Shown piece by piece: positions 1 through 7,758 of a stretch of 26,947 nt of DNA (position 1 is the first letter of the stretch; the number at the start of each line of letters is the position of its first letter). The notes under the pieces are model-generated. The model was not told the origin of the DNA and searched no databases. It saw nothing but the letters and a program-made list of their open reading frames with translations. Source of the DNA: Veillonella parvula (GTDB lineage Bacteria; Bacillota; Negativicutes; Veillonellales; Veillonellaceae); contig CAMUQE010000005.1 of assembly GCA_947096075.1 (NCBI GenBank), positions 1-26,947 of the forward strand, written 5' to 3'. The translations under genes were made by a program, and so were the position numbers.

Positions 1-64
1 TTATATTAAATAATATTCTTGTTTTCGGTGTTTGTATATTCATTAAAAATGTAAATATTGTTGT

Positions 65-93
65 TTGATATTTTATACATGCTGTGTTATGAT
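65..93 (+). promoter_or_regulatory. Sigma70/sigmaA-type promoter of the cold-shock gene
   Basis: A TTGATA -35 box (65-70) and a TATGAT -10 box (88-93) are separated by 17 bases. Transcription would start near 100, giving a leader of about 50 nt. The AGGAGG ribosome binding site at 135-140 lies 8 bases before the ATG at 149. The leader is too short for the long structured leader known from E. coli cspA. Confidence 0.7.
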
Positions 94-148
94 ACAAATA
101 TAGAGCAAGACAGTAAGACAATATATATATTTTTAGGAGGATGTTACC

Positions 149-346
149 ATGTTAGGTAAAGTAAAATGGTTCAGCGCAGAAAAGGGTTATGGTTTTATTG
201 AACGTGAAGACGGTAGCGATGTATTTGTACATTACTCTGCGATCCAAGACGAAGGTTTCAAATCTTTGACGGAAGGTCAAAATGTGGAATTTGAGATTGT
301 TGATGGAAATCGTGGACCTCAAGCTGCTAACGTAGTTAAAGCGTAA
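149..346 (+). CDS. cspA: Cold-shock domain protein (CspA family)
   Basis: This 65-residue protein is a single cold-shock domain, a five-stranded OB-fold that binds single-stranded RNA and DNA and acts as an RNA chaperone in the cytoplasm. The RNP1 motif KGYGFI is at residues 12-17 and RNP2 (VFVH) at 25-28, with the aromatic residues W7, F8, F16, F26, H28 and Y29 expected on the nucleic-acid face. Length and end match the family. The start is fixed by a perfect AGGAGG at 135-140. The gene is a monocistronic unit with its own promoter and a strong terminator. Bacteria usually carry several csp paralogues, so the letter of the symbol is nominal, and nothing here shows whether this copy is cold-induced or constitutive. 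Confidence 0.95.
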   Translation: MLGKVKWFSAEKGYGFIEREDGSDVFVHYSAIQDEGFKSLTEGQNVEFEIVDGNRGPQAANVVKA

Positions 347-382
347 TCACATACCAAAAAATACATAAAAACAACATATAAT

Positions 383-417
383 AAAACTCCGATACAGCAT
401 GATATCGGAGTTTTTTA
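383..417 (+). terminator. Rho-independent terminator of the cold-shock gene
   Basis: A 12-bp stem (383-394 paired with 403-414) encloses an 8-nt loop. The descending arm runs into a T-rich tract. Confidence 0.9.
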
Positions 418-477
418 TTATTGCTTGTAAAATTTATTCATATTTCTACAAAAATTATAAAATATTTATATAAAAAA

Positions 478-589
478 GGAGGAGTTTTATAGGTGTGTGT
501 AGAAATACTAAATATAACACGAGAGATAAGGTTACATAGTACCACACACTCGTATCTCGTGTGATTATTTTTAGAAAGGGTGTTGACTT
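478..589 (+). promoter_or_regulatory. Structured leader of hpf, possibly with a short leader peptide
   Basis: The leader holds two complementary segment pairs. GTGTGTG (493-499) can pair with CACACAC (543-549), and ACACGAGA (517-524) with TCTCGTGT (555-562). The pairs cross, so they either form a pseudoknot or exclude each other. A strong AGGAGGAG (478-485) lies 7 bases before a GTG at 493, which opens a 23-codon ORF ending at TGA 562-564. That ORF is rich in codons such as ATA, CTA, CGA and AGG, and covers both stems. The hpf binding site AAAGGG (575-580) lies just after the second stem. A weak promoter is possible (TCTACA 445-450, TATAAA 468-473, 17-base spacing). Structured RNAs upstream of raiA/hpf are known in other bacteria; I cannot tell whether this is one of them. 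Confidence 0.45.
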
Positions 590-1117
590 ATGAAAGTAGC
601 AATCAGAGGAAAAAACATTGAAGTGACAGATGCTTTAAGAGCATATATCGAAAAAAGATTGAGCAAATTGACTCGTTACTTCGATGATGAGTTAGATGCA
701 CAAGCGGTTTTATCCGTTATAAAAGATAAATCAACAATTGAACTTACATGCTTCGTTGACAAAATCGTTCTTCGCGGTGTAGAAAATAATGATGACATGT
801 ATGCAGCTATTGACTTAGTTGTAGATAAAATTGTTCGTCAAATTCATAAACATAAAACTCGTTTAGCTAAACGCTTCAAAAAACAAGAAGCTTTCCATCC
901 AGAAGTGTTGGCGACTTCTGTGGAAGAAGAAACTATCGAAGTCGTAAAACGCAAACGTTTTGCAGTACGCCCTATGGATGTAGAGGAAGCAATTTTACAA
1001 ATGAACCTAATTGGTCATGACTTCTTTATGTTCTTTAATGCTGAAACTGAAGCTATGAACGTTGTATATCGTAGACACGATGGTTTCTATGGTTTGATCG
1101 AGCCAGAACTTCAATAA
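590..1117 (+). CDS. hpf: Ribosome hibernation promoting factor, long form
   Basis: The 175-residue protein matches long HPF of Firmicutes. An N-terminal S30AE/YfiA domain (about residues 1-100) binds the 30S decoding region, and after a charged linker a C-terminal domain (about 120-173, starting near RKRFAVRPMDVEEA) dimerises two 30S subunits to form 100S particles. The length is as expected for the long form, not the roughly 95-115 residue short form of enterobacteria. The ATG follows AAAGGG (575-580) by 9 bases. The gene stands alone, with a structured leader before it and a large hairpin and terminator after it, which suggests regulation at the RNA level. In the family, expression rises in stationary phase or stress; the sequence itself does not show the signal here. 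Confidence 0.96.
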   Translation: MKVAIRGKNIEVTDALRAYIEKRLSKLTRYFDDELDAQAVLSVIKDKSTIELTCFVDKIVLRGVENNDDMYAAIDLVVDKIVRQIHKHKTRLAKRFKKQEAFHPEVLATSVEEETIEVVKRKRFAVRPMDVEEAILQMNLIGHDFFMFFNAETEAMNVVYRRHDGFYGLIEPELQ

Positions 1118-1118
1118 T

Positions 1119-1180
1119 ATATAATGTCGGCTGAACTTAATCCTAACTCCTTTCTACTTTAAATCAGCCGATTATTATAT
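1119..1180 (+). ncRNA. Large hairpin with pyrimidine-rich loop in the hpf 3' region (possible sRNA or 3' UTR element)
   Basis: A perfect 8-bp core (TCGGCTGA 1127-1134 with TCAGCCGA 1164-1171) can be extended outward by AT pairs with one bulge to about 1119 and 1180. The 29-nt loop (1135-1163) is pyrimidine-rich and includes CCTAACTCCTTTC. A strong terminator follows immediately. The hairpin is not followed by a T tract, so it is not itself a terminator. It may be the body of a 3'-UTR-derived small RNA, whose CU-rich loop could pair with Shine-Dalgarno-like sequences, or simply an mRNA-stabilising 3' structure. Confidence 0.4.
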
Positions 1181-1181
1181 T

Positions 1182-1217
1182 AAGGTGGATGACTTAAAAT
1201 AGTCATCCACCTTTTTT
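1182..1217 (+). terminator. Rho-independent terminator of hpf
   Basis: A perfect 13-bp stem (1182-1194 with 1201-1213) has a 6-nt loop and runs straight into a T tract. It is one of the strongest terminators in the window. Confidence 0.93.
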
Positions 1218-1248
1218 GCAAAAATAATACTATAAATAATCTTGAAAT

Positions 1249-1280
1249 GCCTTGAATTCTTTGACTATTCAAGGCTTTTT
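1249..1280 (+). terminator. Second terminator-like hairpin, overlapping the secA promoter
   Basis: A 9-bp perfect stem (GCCTTGAAT 1249-1257 with ATTCAAGGC 1267-1275) has a 9-nt loop and five Ts after it. It follows the first hpf terminator by about 30 bases. The loop ends with the TTGACT -35 box of the secA promoter. Confidence 0.7.
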
Positions 1281-1289
1281 CGTTATAAT
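1261..1289 (+). promoter_or_regulatory. secA promoter
   Basis: The -35 box TTGACT (1261-1266) and a perfect -10 box TATAAT (1284-1289) are 17 bases apart. The start of transcription is expected near 1296, about 40 nt before the TTG start of secA. The spacer consists of the descending arm and T tract of the terminator-like hairpin 1249-1280. Confidence 0.8.
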
Positions 1290-1335
1290 AAGTTAGATAA
1301 AATAATGTAAGATGTCCCGTAGAGGAGTGATTTGT

Positions 1336-3771
1336 TTGTTAAGCTTTTTACAAAGGCTATTAGGCAATAATAACGCAAAAGAAATTAAAAAAATGCGTGC
1401 TATTGCAGATCATATTAATGAAATTGAACCTAATTATATTAAATTAAGTGATGCTAACTTAGTGGCAAAAACTGATGAGTTTAAACGTCGTTTGCAAAAA
1501 GGGGAAACGTTAGACGACTTATTGCCAGAAGCGTTTGCTGTAGTTCGTGAAGCATCTAAACGTGTTTTAGGCATGCGTCATTTCGATGTACAGTTAATGG
1601 GGGGCATTTGCCTACATAATGGTAATATCGCTGAGATGCGTACCGGTGAAGGTAAAACATTAGTAGCTACATTGCCTGTATATTTGAATGCATTGACCGG
1701 TAAGGGTGTACATGTTGTAACAGTAAATGATTATTTGGCTACTCGTGATAGAGAGCAAATGGGACGTTTATATAATTTCTTAGGACTTTCTACGGGCCTT
1801 ATTGTGGCTAATCTTGACTTTAATCAACGTAAAGAAGCCTATGCGTGTGATATTACATATGGTACAAATAATGAGTTTGGTTTTGACTATTTACGCGATA
1901 ACATGGTAACCGATGTTGTTCAAATGGTACAACGACCATTGAATTATGCCATTGTGGATGAAGTAGATTCCATTCTTATTGATGAAGCAAGAACACCACT
2001 AATTATCTCAGGTCCTGGTCAACGTTCCACCGATAATTATTATAAATTGGCTAAAATTGTTCCTCACCTTGTAAAAGATGAAGACTATGTTATTGATGAA
2101 AAACAAAAAACTATTGCCCCTACAGATTCTGGCATCGCAAAGGTTGAAAAAATGCTTGGCGTTGAAAACCTATATGATGCAGAAAATATCGAGTTGAATC
2201 ATTTGCTTGGTGCTTCTTTACGTGCTTATGCTATGATGCATCGTGATACTGACTATGTGGTTAAAGATGGTGAAGTTGTTATCGTCGATGAGTTTACGGG
2301 CCGTTTGATGTTTGGACGCCGTTATTCTGATGGTCTGCATCAGGCTATTGAGGCTAAAGAAGGTTTGAAAGTTGAACGCGAAAGCCAAACTTTAGCATCT
2401 GTCACATTCCAGAACTATTTCCGTATGTATGATAAATTAGCAGGTATGACAGGTACTGCTAAAACAGAAGAAAAAGAATTTATCGATATTTATGGATTAG
2501 AGGTTATACCAATTCCACCGAATAAACCTTTAATTCGGATGGATTTGCCAGATCAGATTTTTAAAACTAAAGCTGCTAAATATCGTGCCGTAGTACGTAA
2601 TGCAGTAGAACGGCATCAAATAGGGCAACCTATTTTGATTGGTACTACATCTATTACACAGTCTGAAGAACTTTCAGACATGTTGTTGCGTGCAGGTGTA
2701 CCTCATAAAGTATTGAATGCTAAACATCATGAACAAGAAGCAGAAATTGTTGCGGCTGCTGGCCAAATGGGAATGGTAACAATCGCTACTAATATGGCTG
2801 GTCGTGGTACTGATATTACTCTTGGGGAAGGTGTCCCTGAACTAGGTGGTTTAGCAATTTTGGGTACTGAACGCCATGAAAGCCGTCGTATTGATAATCA
2901 GTTACGTGGTCGTTCTGGTCGTCAAGGTGACCCTGGTTCTTCTCAATTCTTTTTATCATTAGAAGATGACTTAATGCGTATCTTTGGTGCTGACAATATT
3001 ACAGGTATCATGGATAAACTTGGTATGGAAGAGGATGAACCTATCGAGCATTCTTTGATTACTAAATCTATTGAACGTGCTCAAAAGAAAGTAGAAGATC
3101 ATAACTACAATATTCGTAAATATGTACTTGAATATGATGATGTTATGAATCAACAACGTGAAGTATTATACGAACAACGACGCCGTATTTTACGTAACGA
3201 ATCCTTGCGTGAAACAATTAACGAAATGATTGACAAGCTTGTTACCGAATCTGTAGATGCTTATGCTGATGAAAAGCTCTATCCAGAAGAATGGGATTAT
3301 GAAGGTCTCTATAAACATTTAAGTCAATATTTTTTAACAGAAGAGATTATGTCTTCTCAAGATATGGAAGAATATAGTCGTCAAGACTTATTAGAACGCT
3401 TATTAGAAATTGCTCATGAAGAGTATCAAGATCGCGTTGATATGCTTGGAGAGGCTATGTTTAGTCAACTTGAAAAGGCGATTATGTTGCGCGTTGTTGA
3501 TAATAAATGGATGGAACATTTGGATAATATGGATATGTTACGAGAAGGTATTGGCCTTCGTGCATATGGTCAAAAGAATCCGTTGGTAGAATATAAGTTT
3601 GAAGCTTTTGATATGTTCCAAAACATGATTGCAGCTATTCAAGATGAGACAATCATGGCATTATACAAAATTCGTGCACAATTGATTCAAGAAATCGAAG
3701 AACCAGTTGATCACTTAGAAGGTGCACAATCCCATCATGAAGATGTGTTGGAGCCACAAAACATAGATTAA
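1336..3771 (+). CDS. secA: Preprotein translocase ATPase SecA
   Basis: SecA is the motor that pushes unfolded preproteins through SecYEG. With the TTG start at 1336 the protein has 811 residues. An AGAGGAG site at 1321-1327 sits 8 bases before that TTG, whereas the in-frame ATG at 1312 has no ribosome binding site and would add eight residues (MSRRGVIC) unlike SecA N termini. Walker A TGEGKT is at residues 103-108 and the DEVD of Walker B at 208-211. NBD2 features follow (TNMAGRGTDI and the QLRGRSGRQGDPG segment), then the helical wing and scaffold. The C terminus ends VLEPQNID with no CxCx8CH/C zinc motif, so the SecB/lipid-binding tail of many SecAs is absent. The gene has its own promoter and terminator. 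Confidence 0.98.
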   Translation: MLSFLQRLLGNNNAKEIKKMRAIADHINEIEPNYIKLSDANLVAKTDEFKRRLQKGETLDDLLPEAFAVVREASKRVLGMRHFDVQLMGGICLHNGNIAEMRTGEGKTLVATLPVYLNALTGKGVHVVTVNDYLATRDREQMGRLYNFLGLSTGLIVANLDFNQRKEAYACDITYGTNNEFGFDYLRDNMVTDVVQMVQRPLNYAIVDEVDSILIDEARTPLIISGPGQRSTDNYYKLAKIVPHLVKDEDYVIDEKQKTIAPTDSGIAKVEKMLGVENLYDAENIELNHLLGASLRAYAMMHRDTDYVVKDGEVVIVDEFTGRLMFGRRYSDGLHQAIEAKEGLKVERESQTLASVTFQNYFRMYDKLAGMTGTAKTEEKEFIDIYGLEVIPIPPNKPLIRMDLPDQIFKTKAAKYRAVVRNAVERHQIGQPILIGTTSITQSEELSDMLLRAGVPHKVLNAKHHEQEAEIVAAAGQMGMVTIATNMAGRGTDITLGEGVPELGGLAILGTERHESRRIDNQLRGRSGRQGDPGSSQFFLSLEDDLMRIFGADNITGIMDKLGMEEDEPIEHSLITKSIERAQKKVEDHNYNIRKYVLEYDDVMNQQREVLYEQRRRILRNESLRETINEMIDKLVTESVDAYADEKLYPEEWDYEGLYKHLSQYFLTEEIMSSQDMEEYSRQDLLERLLEIAHEEYQDRVDMLGEAMFSQLEKAIMLRVVDNKWMEHLDNMDMLREGIGLRAYGQKNPLVEYKFEAFDMFQNMIAAIQDETIMALYKIRAQLIQEIEEPVDHLEGAQSHHEDVLEPQNID

Positions 3772-3779
3772 GATTTGTG

Positions 3780-3830
3780 AATGGCACGTTGCTCAAAGGG
3801 ATTTCCACTGGGCAACGGCCATTTTTCTAT
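3780..3830 (+). terminator. Terminator after secA
   Basis: A 12-bp stem with one bulged A pairs 3780-3785 and 3787-3792 with 3812-3817 and 3818-3823. A T-rich run (TTTCTATTTT) follows. It separates secA from prfB. Confidence 0.85.
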
Positions 3831-3831
3831 T

Positions 3832-3860
3832 TTGTTAAGGTGATAGTTTATTGATGTAAT
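3832..3860 (+). promoter_or_regulatory. Probable promoter of prfB and the downstream chain
   Basis: TTGTTA (3832-3837) and TGTAAT (3855-3860) are separated by 17 bases and lie directly after the secA terminator. The match to consensus is moderate (4/6 and 5/6). It is the only good candidate before the TTG start of prfB. Confidence 0.5.
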
Positions 3861-3891
3861 AGACTAATTAACTAAAGGTGGTGAACATAAA

Positions 3892-4999
3892 TTGTTAGAA
3901 GATCTAAAACCGATTATTTCTAATTTAGAAGAACGTATTTATGGGATGAGGGATTCACTTTAACATCGCTCAAAAGGAAGACCGAATATTTACACTTGAT
4001 GTACAGATGAGTGATCCTACATTTTGGGATAATCCAGATAAAGCTCGTGAGATTTCTCAAGAGGCCACACAATTAAAAAATGCTGTAGAAAGTTATAAGC
4101 AACTTGTTAGTGATATTGAAGATGCTAATGTGATGCTTGAAATGGCTATAGATGAAGATGATCTCTCCATGGAGAGTGAAATCAAGGAATATGTTAAGCA
4201 AATAGAAGAAACCTTGGAAAAGCAAGAAGTACTTTTATTGTTAAGTGGTGAATATGATGCAAATAATGCTATTTTAACATTTCATGCCGGTGCTGGTGGG
4301 ACTGAGGCACAAGATTGGTGTTCTATGTTAATTCGCATGTACTTGCGCTGGGCTGAAAAATCTGGCTTTTCCATCGAGTTAATGGATGAACAACCTGGTG
4401 ATGAAGCAGGAATAAAATCTTCTACATTCCTTGTTAAAGGTGAAAATGCTTTTGGTTACTTGAAGTCTGAGAAAGGTGTACATCGTCTCGTTCGTATTTC
4501 ACCATTTGATGCTGCGGCTCGACGTCACACATCATTTGCTGCTGTCGATGTAATGCCTGAAATCGATGATACTGTGGAAATTAATATCGATATGAAAGAT
4601 GTTCAAGTTGATACGTATCGTGCTAGCGGCGCTGGTGGTCAGCATATTAATAAAACCGATTCTGCTGTTCGCATGACACATAAGCCGACAGGTATTGTAG
4701 TACAATGCCAAACACAACGTTCTCAAATGCAGAATAGAGAACAAGCTTTACGTTTGTTACGGGCGAAACTATTTGAGTTAGAGCTCGAAAAGCAAGCTGA
4801 ACTTAAAGAACGGATTGGTGGTACCTACCAAGCAATTGAGTGGGGTAGTCAAATTCGTTCCTATGTATTTCATCCATATAATCTTGTTAAGGATCATCGT
4901 ACTAGTGTAGAAACTGGTAATGTTCAAGCTGTTATGGATGGCAACTTAGACCCATTTATCGAAGGTTTCTTAAAAAAAGAGGCTAACTTAACAATTTAG
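3892..4999 (+). CDS. prfB: Peptide chain release factor 2 (RF2), expressed through a programmed +1 frameshift
   Basis: RF2 ends translation at UGA and UAA. The gene is split. A 23-codon first part begins at TTG 3892 (ribosome binding site AAAGGTGGTGA at 3874-3884) and reads MLEDLKPIISNLEER..., a typical RF2 N terminus, up to CTT then TAA at 3961-3963. Shifting +1 after CTT (next codon AAC at 3962) gives 345 more residues, for a total of 368, the normal RF2 length. The stop-recognition tripeptide SPF falls at residues 203-205 and the catalytic GGQ at 248-250, close to E. coli (205-207 and 250-252). An annotation starting at ATG 4007 would lose 38 residues. The in-frame stop is UAA; UGA is usual at this site. 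The gene heads the long downstream chain. Confidence 0.96.
3949..3964 (+). promoter_or_regulatory. Programmed +1 ribosomal frameshift site of prfB
   Basis: The site reads AGGGATTCACTTTAAC. Compared with the E. coli site AGGGGGTATCTTTGAC it keeps AGGG at the same distance from the slippery CTT, the CTT itself, a stop codon in frame, and C after the stop. The internal Shine-Dalgarno is shorter (AGGG only) and the stop is TAA in place of TGA. The P-site tRNA-Leu would slip from CUU to UUU. Confidence 0.9.
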
Positions 5000-5007
5000 G
5001 AGATACT

Positions 5008-5703
5008 ATGAAAAAGTTTTTACTATTCCTATTAGTGCTAATTATTGCTCTTGTAGTGGCATCCCAATTTTTATTGCCATCCTTTATTGGCTCTCGTATT
5101 GAAAGCCAATTAAATGAAACATTGAAACCAACGGCTCAAACAGTAAATGTTGAGGCTCAACCTGCTTTCAAAATTTTATATGGTGAGGTAGATCGTGTTT
5201 ATGGCACTTTGGAGAATATTAAACTGGGTAAATTGAATTTTGCTAGTTTTCGATATGATGCTAAACAAATCTTTGTCAATCCAATTTCTTTATTAGCTAG
5301 TCAACAAATTGATATCGTTAGTGTCGGGAATGCTAGTATTGATGGGACTATTAATAAAGCTGACTTAGCGACTTTCTTAAGTAATGAAGCAGGTAGTGAT
5401 ATTCAAGACGTACAAGTTGACATTAGTAAAGATAATATTAGCCTAACCGGCAAAATGAATGTAGGCATGGTGTTTAAAGGGGATGTTAAATTAGATGGGA
5501 ATTTAGAGTTAAAGGGCAATACATTATTGTTTTCACCTAAAAAGTTCACCATAAATGGTGCTACAATTCCTGGAATGACATCTAATGTGTTAGAAAGTAC
5601 TCAAATTTATGACTTCAACAATTTTCCAATTCCTGTAAAAGCGGAAAGTTTAACTGTTGATAATGGTGAAATTCTCATTAAAGTAAAACCTGTACTCAAC
5701 TAG
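5008..5703 (+). CDS. DUF2993 (LmeA-like) exported protein
   Basis: This 231-residue protein has an N-terminal signal peptide or membrane anchor (KK then a hydrophobic run to about residue 23). The rest is a beta-rich extracytoplasmic domain of the DUF2993 type. The family includes mycobacterial LmeA, a phospholipid-binding periplasmic protein needed for lipoglycan maturation, so lipid binding at the envelope is the best guess, though the exact role here is unknown. There are no cysteines forming a lipobox, and no catalytic motif is visible. It starts 8 bases after prfB and ends 12 bases before the DUF5693 gene, so it is probably co-transcribed with DUF5693 and csaB. Confidence 0.8.
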   Translation: MKKFLLFLLVLIIALVVASQFLLPSFIGSRIESQLNETLKPTAQTVNVEAQPAFKILYGEVDRVYGTLENIKLGKLNFASFRYDAKQIFVNPISLLASQQIDIVSVGNASIDGTINKADLATFLSNEAGSDIQDVQVDISKDNISLTGKMNVGMVFKGDVKLDGNLELKGNTLLFSPKKFTINGATIPGMTSNVLESTQIYDFNNFPIPVKAESLTVDNGEILIKVKPVLN

Positions 5704-5715
5704 AAAGGATTTGTC

Positions 5716-7758
5716 GTGAATCATCGGAACACACAAAAAAGTAAGTACTCATGGATTCTTATACTTTGTATTATTATAGGTCTTTTATCTTCCTTATACT
5801 TAGTATTTGAACGCCATCAGATTGAGAAATCTCAAAATCATATTGAAAATATCGTAGATTATGATGCAGTTTTACGAGCCAGTGCCTTTGAAAAGCGCAG
5901 TCAACAAGAAGCTTTTAATGCGTTACGTAATGCTGGTGTGACTGCTTTTGCTATTTATGATCGCACGTTAGAAAAAGCAAAAGATGCGGGCCAGGTTAAA
6001 GTATTAAGCTCTGAAGAGATGGACTCTGTTCGTGTTAATGGCGCTGCGATTAAACCTGGTGCGACTTATGTAGCATTAATTTCAGGTAAAGAAGGCTATT
6101 ATAAAGAAATTCGAGAGGATTTATACCACCGTATTGGCAAGGACAAGGTGAAAGAGCTTAATACAAGTATTGGTCCTGTTCTAGAATTGTATGGTGCAAC
6201 AGCAGATAGCTATGCAAAGATGAATCTTGGTATTTCAAAATTGCAAGCACAAGAGGTTGCAGATCGAGGTTTCAATGTTATCGTTCGTCCAACAAACTAT
6301 AGAAACGTAACATCTGAAGATATTCAATATCTATTTAAACGACTTGAAGGCATTCCTCATGTAACAGGGATGATTTTTGCTGGTAAAGAAGCTCTTGGTG
6401 CACCTAATTTAACGGATGAAACATTAGCATTATTAAATAAAAACCATATTCCACTAGTTGGTATCGAAGCTGTCAATCAGTTGCAGTATGAGCCACAACA
6501 AGGTTTCTTGGAAATGGCAGCCAAAAATAATTATAGTGTAGGTCGTGTGTATACTATCGCTAAAGAGGAGTTAAAGAAAATTACCCCTGAAGAAGCGGCA
6601 CAACGTTTTTACATTAGTGATATAGAGCGAAATATTCGTTTTAACTTGTTCCCGATGTATGAAACAGGTATAAATAATGAAACCGTATTACAAACTACAA
6701 TAAATTATATTGGTATGGCTACAGAGAAATTAGCTGTAAAAGGCTATGAGTTCGGTCCTGCAGATATCTATCCTGCCTATACACCAAATCCATTGTTAGT
6801 AGTTATTTCGATGGTTGGTGCTATCGCACTTTTTGTATATGTTCTACAAATGATTTTACCAATGTCTAAACATACTCAACTTGTGGCTTTCTTTGGTATT
6901 TGTTTGGCATCTATTGTTGTATTTATTCTTACAAGTGGTACGTTAATTACTCAAATCTGGGCTTTATCTAGTGCAGTTATGGCTCCCGTAGGCGCTATGA
7001 TTCGCTTAATGGAAGAGTGGCGCCGTTATGATGGGGCCCGTCCTCTAGGGGCTATTAAGGCTACGGTGCTTGCCTTGTTATATCTTGTAATTGCTGCATT
7101 ATTTGCTGCTATTGGTGCTATGTTTATCGCATCATTATTGGGCAATACGAAATTCTTTATGGAATTCGCTATCTTTAGAGGTGTTAAATTAACCTTTGTA
7201 CTTCCGATTATTTTAGTTATTATTGCGTACTTACAACGCTTCCCATTGTGGAAGGGTCGCATGATTAACTCAAAGGAAGAAGCGAAAAAATTTGTAGTAG
7301 AATTCTTAACTATGGATGTTAAGTTCTATGTATTCTTTGTGATGGCGGCACTTGGTGGTGTTGCATGGATATTTGTTGGACGCAGTGGTCACACCGCAGG
7401 TGTTCCAGTACCAACCTTTGAACTTATACTTCGACGTTTCCTTGAAAATACGATGTATGCAAGACCTCGTGAAAAAGAGTTTATTATTGGTCATCCTGCT
7501 TTAATGCTTGCTACCTTTGCCTTCTTGCGTAAATGGCCTACAATAATTCATTTTGTATTAACTCTAGCTGGGGTTATTGGGATTGCTTCTATGGTAGAAA
7601 CATTCTGTCATCTTAGAACGCCAGTTTTCATGTCTATCATGCGTGGTTATGATGGTTTGTTGATTGGTGCTCTCTTGGGATTGCTTCTTATTATCGCAGT
7701 ACGTTTTATGATGTACGTAACACAATGGTTCCAAGCTAGGGAGGTTGACCATGAGTAA
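5716..7758 (+). CDS. DUF5693 family polytopic membrane protein
   Basis: The protein has 680 residues and starts at GTG (AAAGGA at 5703-5708, 7 bases upstream). One N-terminal membrane segment (about 14-31) is followed by a soluble, probably extracytoplasmic domain to about residue 355. Eight or nine membrane segments then run from about 359 to 672, ending in a short charged tail (QAREVDHE). The family has no established function, but it is commonly found next to csaB in Firmicutes. Here it overlaps csaB by 8 bases, which implies translational coupling. The architecture (large outer domain plus a membrane bundle) would suit transport, assembly or modification of a cell-envelope polymer linked to CsaB; this is inference only. 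Confidence 0.8.
   Translation: MNHRNTQKSKYSWILILCIIIGLLSSLYLVFERHQIEKSQNHIENIVDYDAVLRASAFEKRSQQEAFNALRNAGVTAFAIYDRTLEKAKDAGQVKVLSSEEMDSVRVNGAAIKPGATYVALISGKEGYYKEIREDLYHRIGKDKVKELNTSIGPVLELYGATADSYAKMNLGISKLQAQEVADRGFNVIVRPTNYRNVTSEDIQYLFKRLEGIPHVTGMIFAGKEALGAPNLTDETLALLNKNHIPLVGIEAVNQLQYEPQQGFLEMAAKNNYSVGRVYTIAKEELKKITPEEAAQRFYISDIERNIRFNLFPMYETGINNETVLQTTINYIGMATEKLAVKGYEFGPADIYPAYTPNPLLVVISMVGAIALFVYVLQMILPMSKHTQLVAFFGICLASIVVFILTSGTLITQIWALSSAVMAPVGAMIRLMEEWRRYDGARPLGAIKATVLALLYLVIAALFAAIGAMFIASLLGNTKFFMEFAIFRGVKLTFVLPIILVIIAYLQRFPLWKGRMINSKEEAKKFVVEFLTMDVKFYVFFVMAALGGVAWIFVGRSGHTAGVPVPTFELILRRFLENTMYARPREKEFIIGHPALMLATFAFLRKWPTIIHFVLTLAGVIGIASMVETFCHLRTPVFMSIMRGYDGLLIGALLGLLLIIAVRFMMYVTQWFQAREVDHE

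Noticed and set aside
3892..4006. Interrupted 5' part of prfB that could be read as a frameshift mutation or pseudogene, with the gene beginning at ATG 4007
   Set aside because: The CTT TAA C site with correctly spaced AGGG and a perfect RF2 N terminus in the first frame shows programmed frameshifting, not damage.
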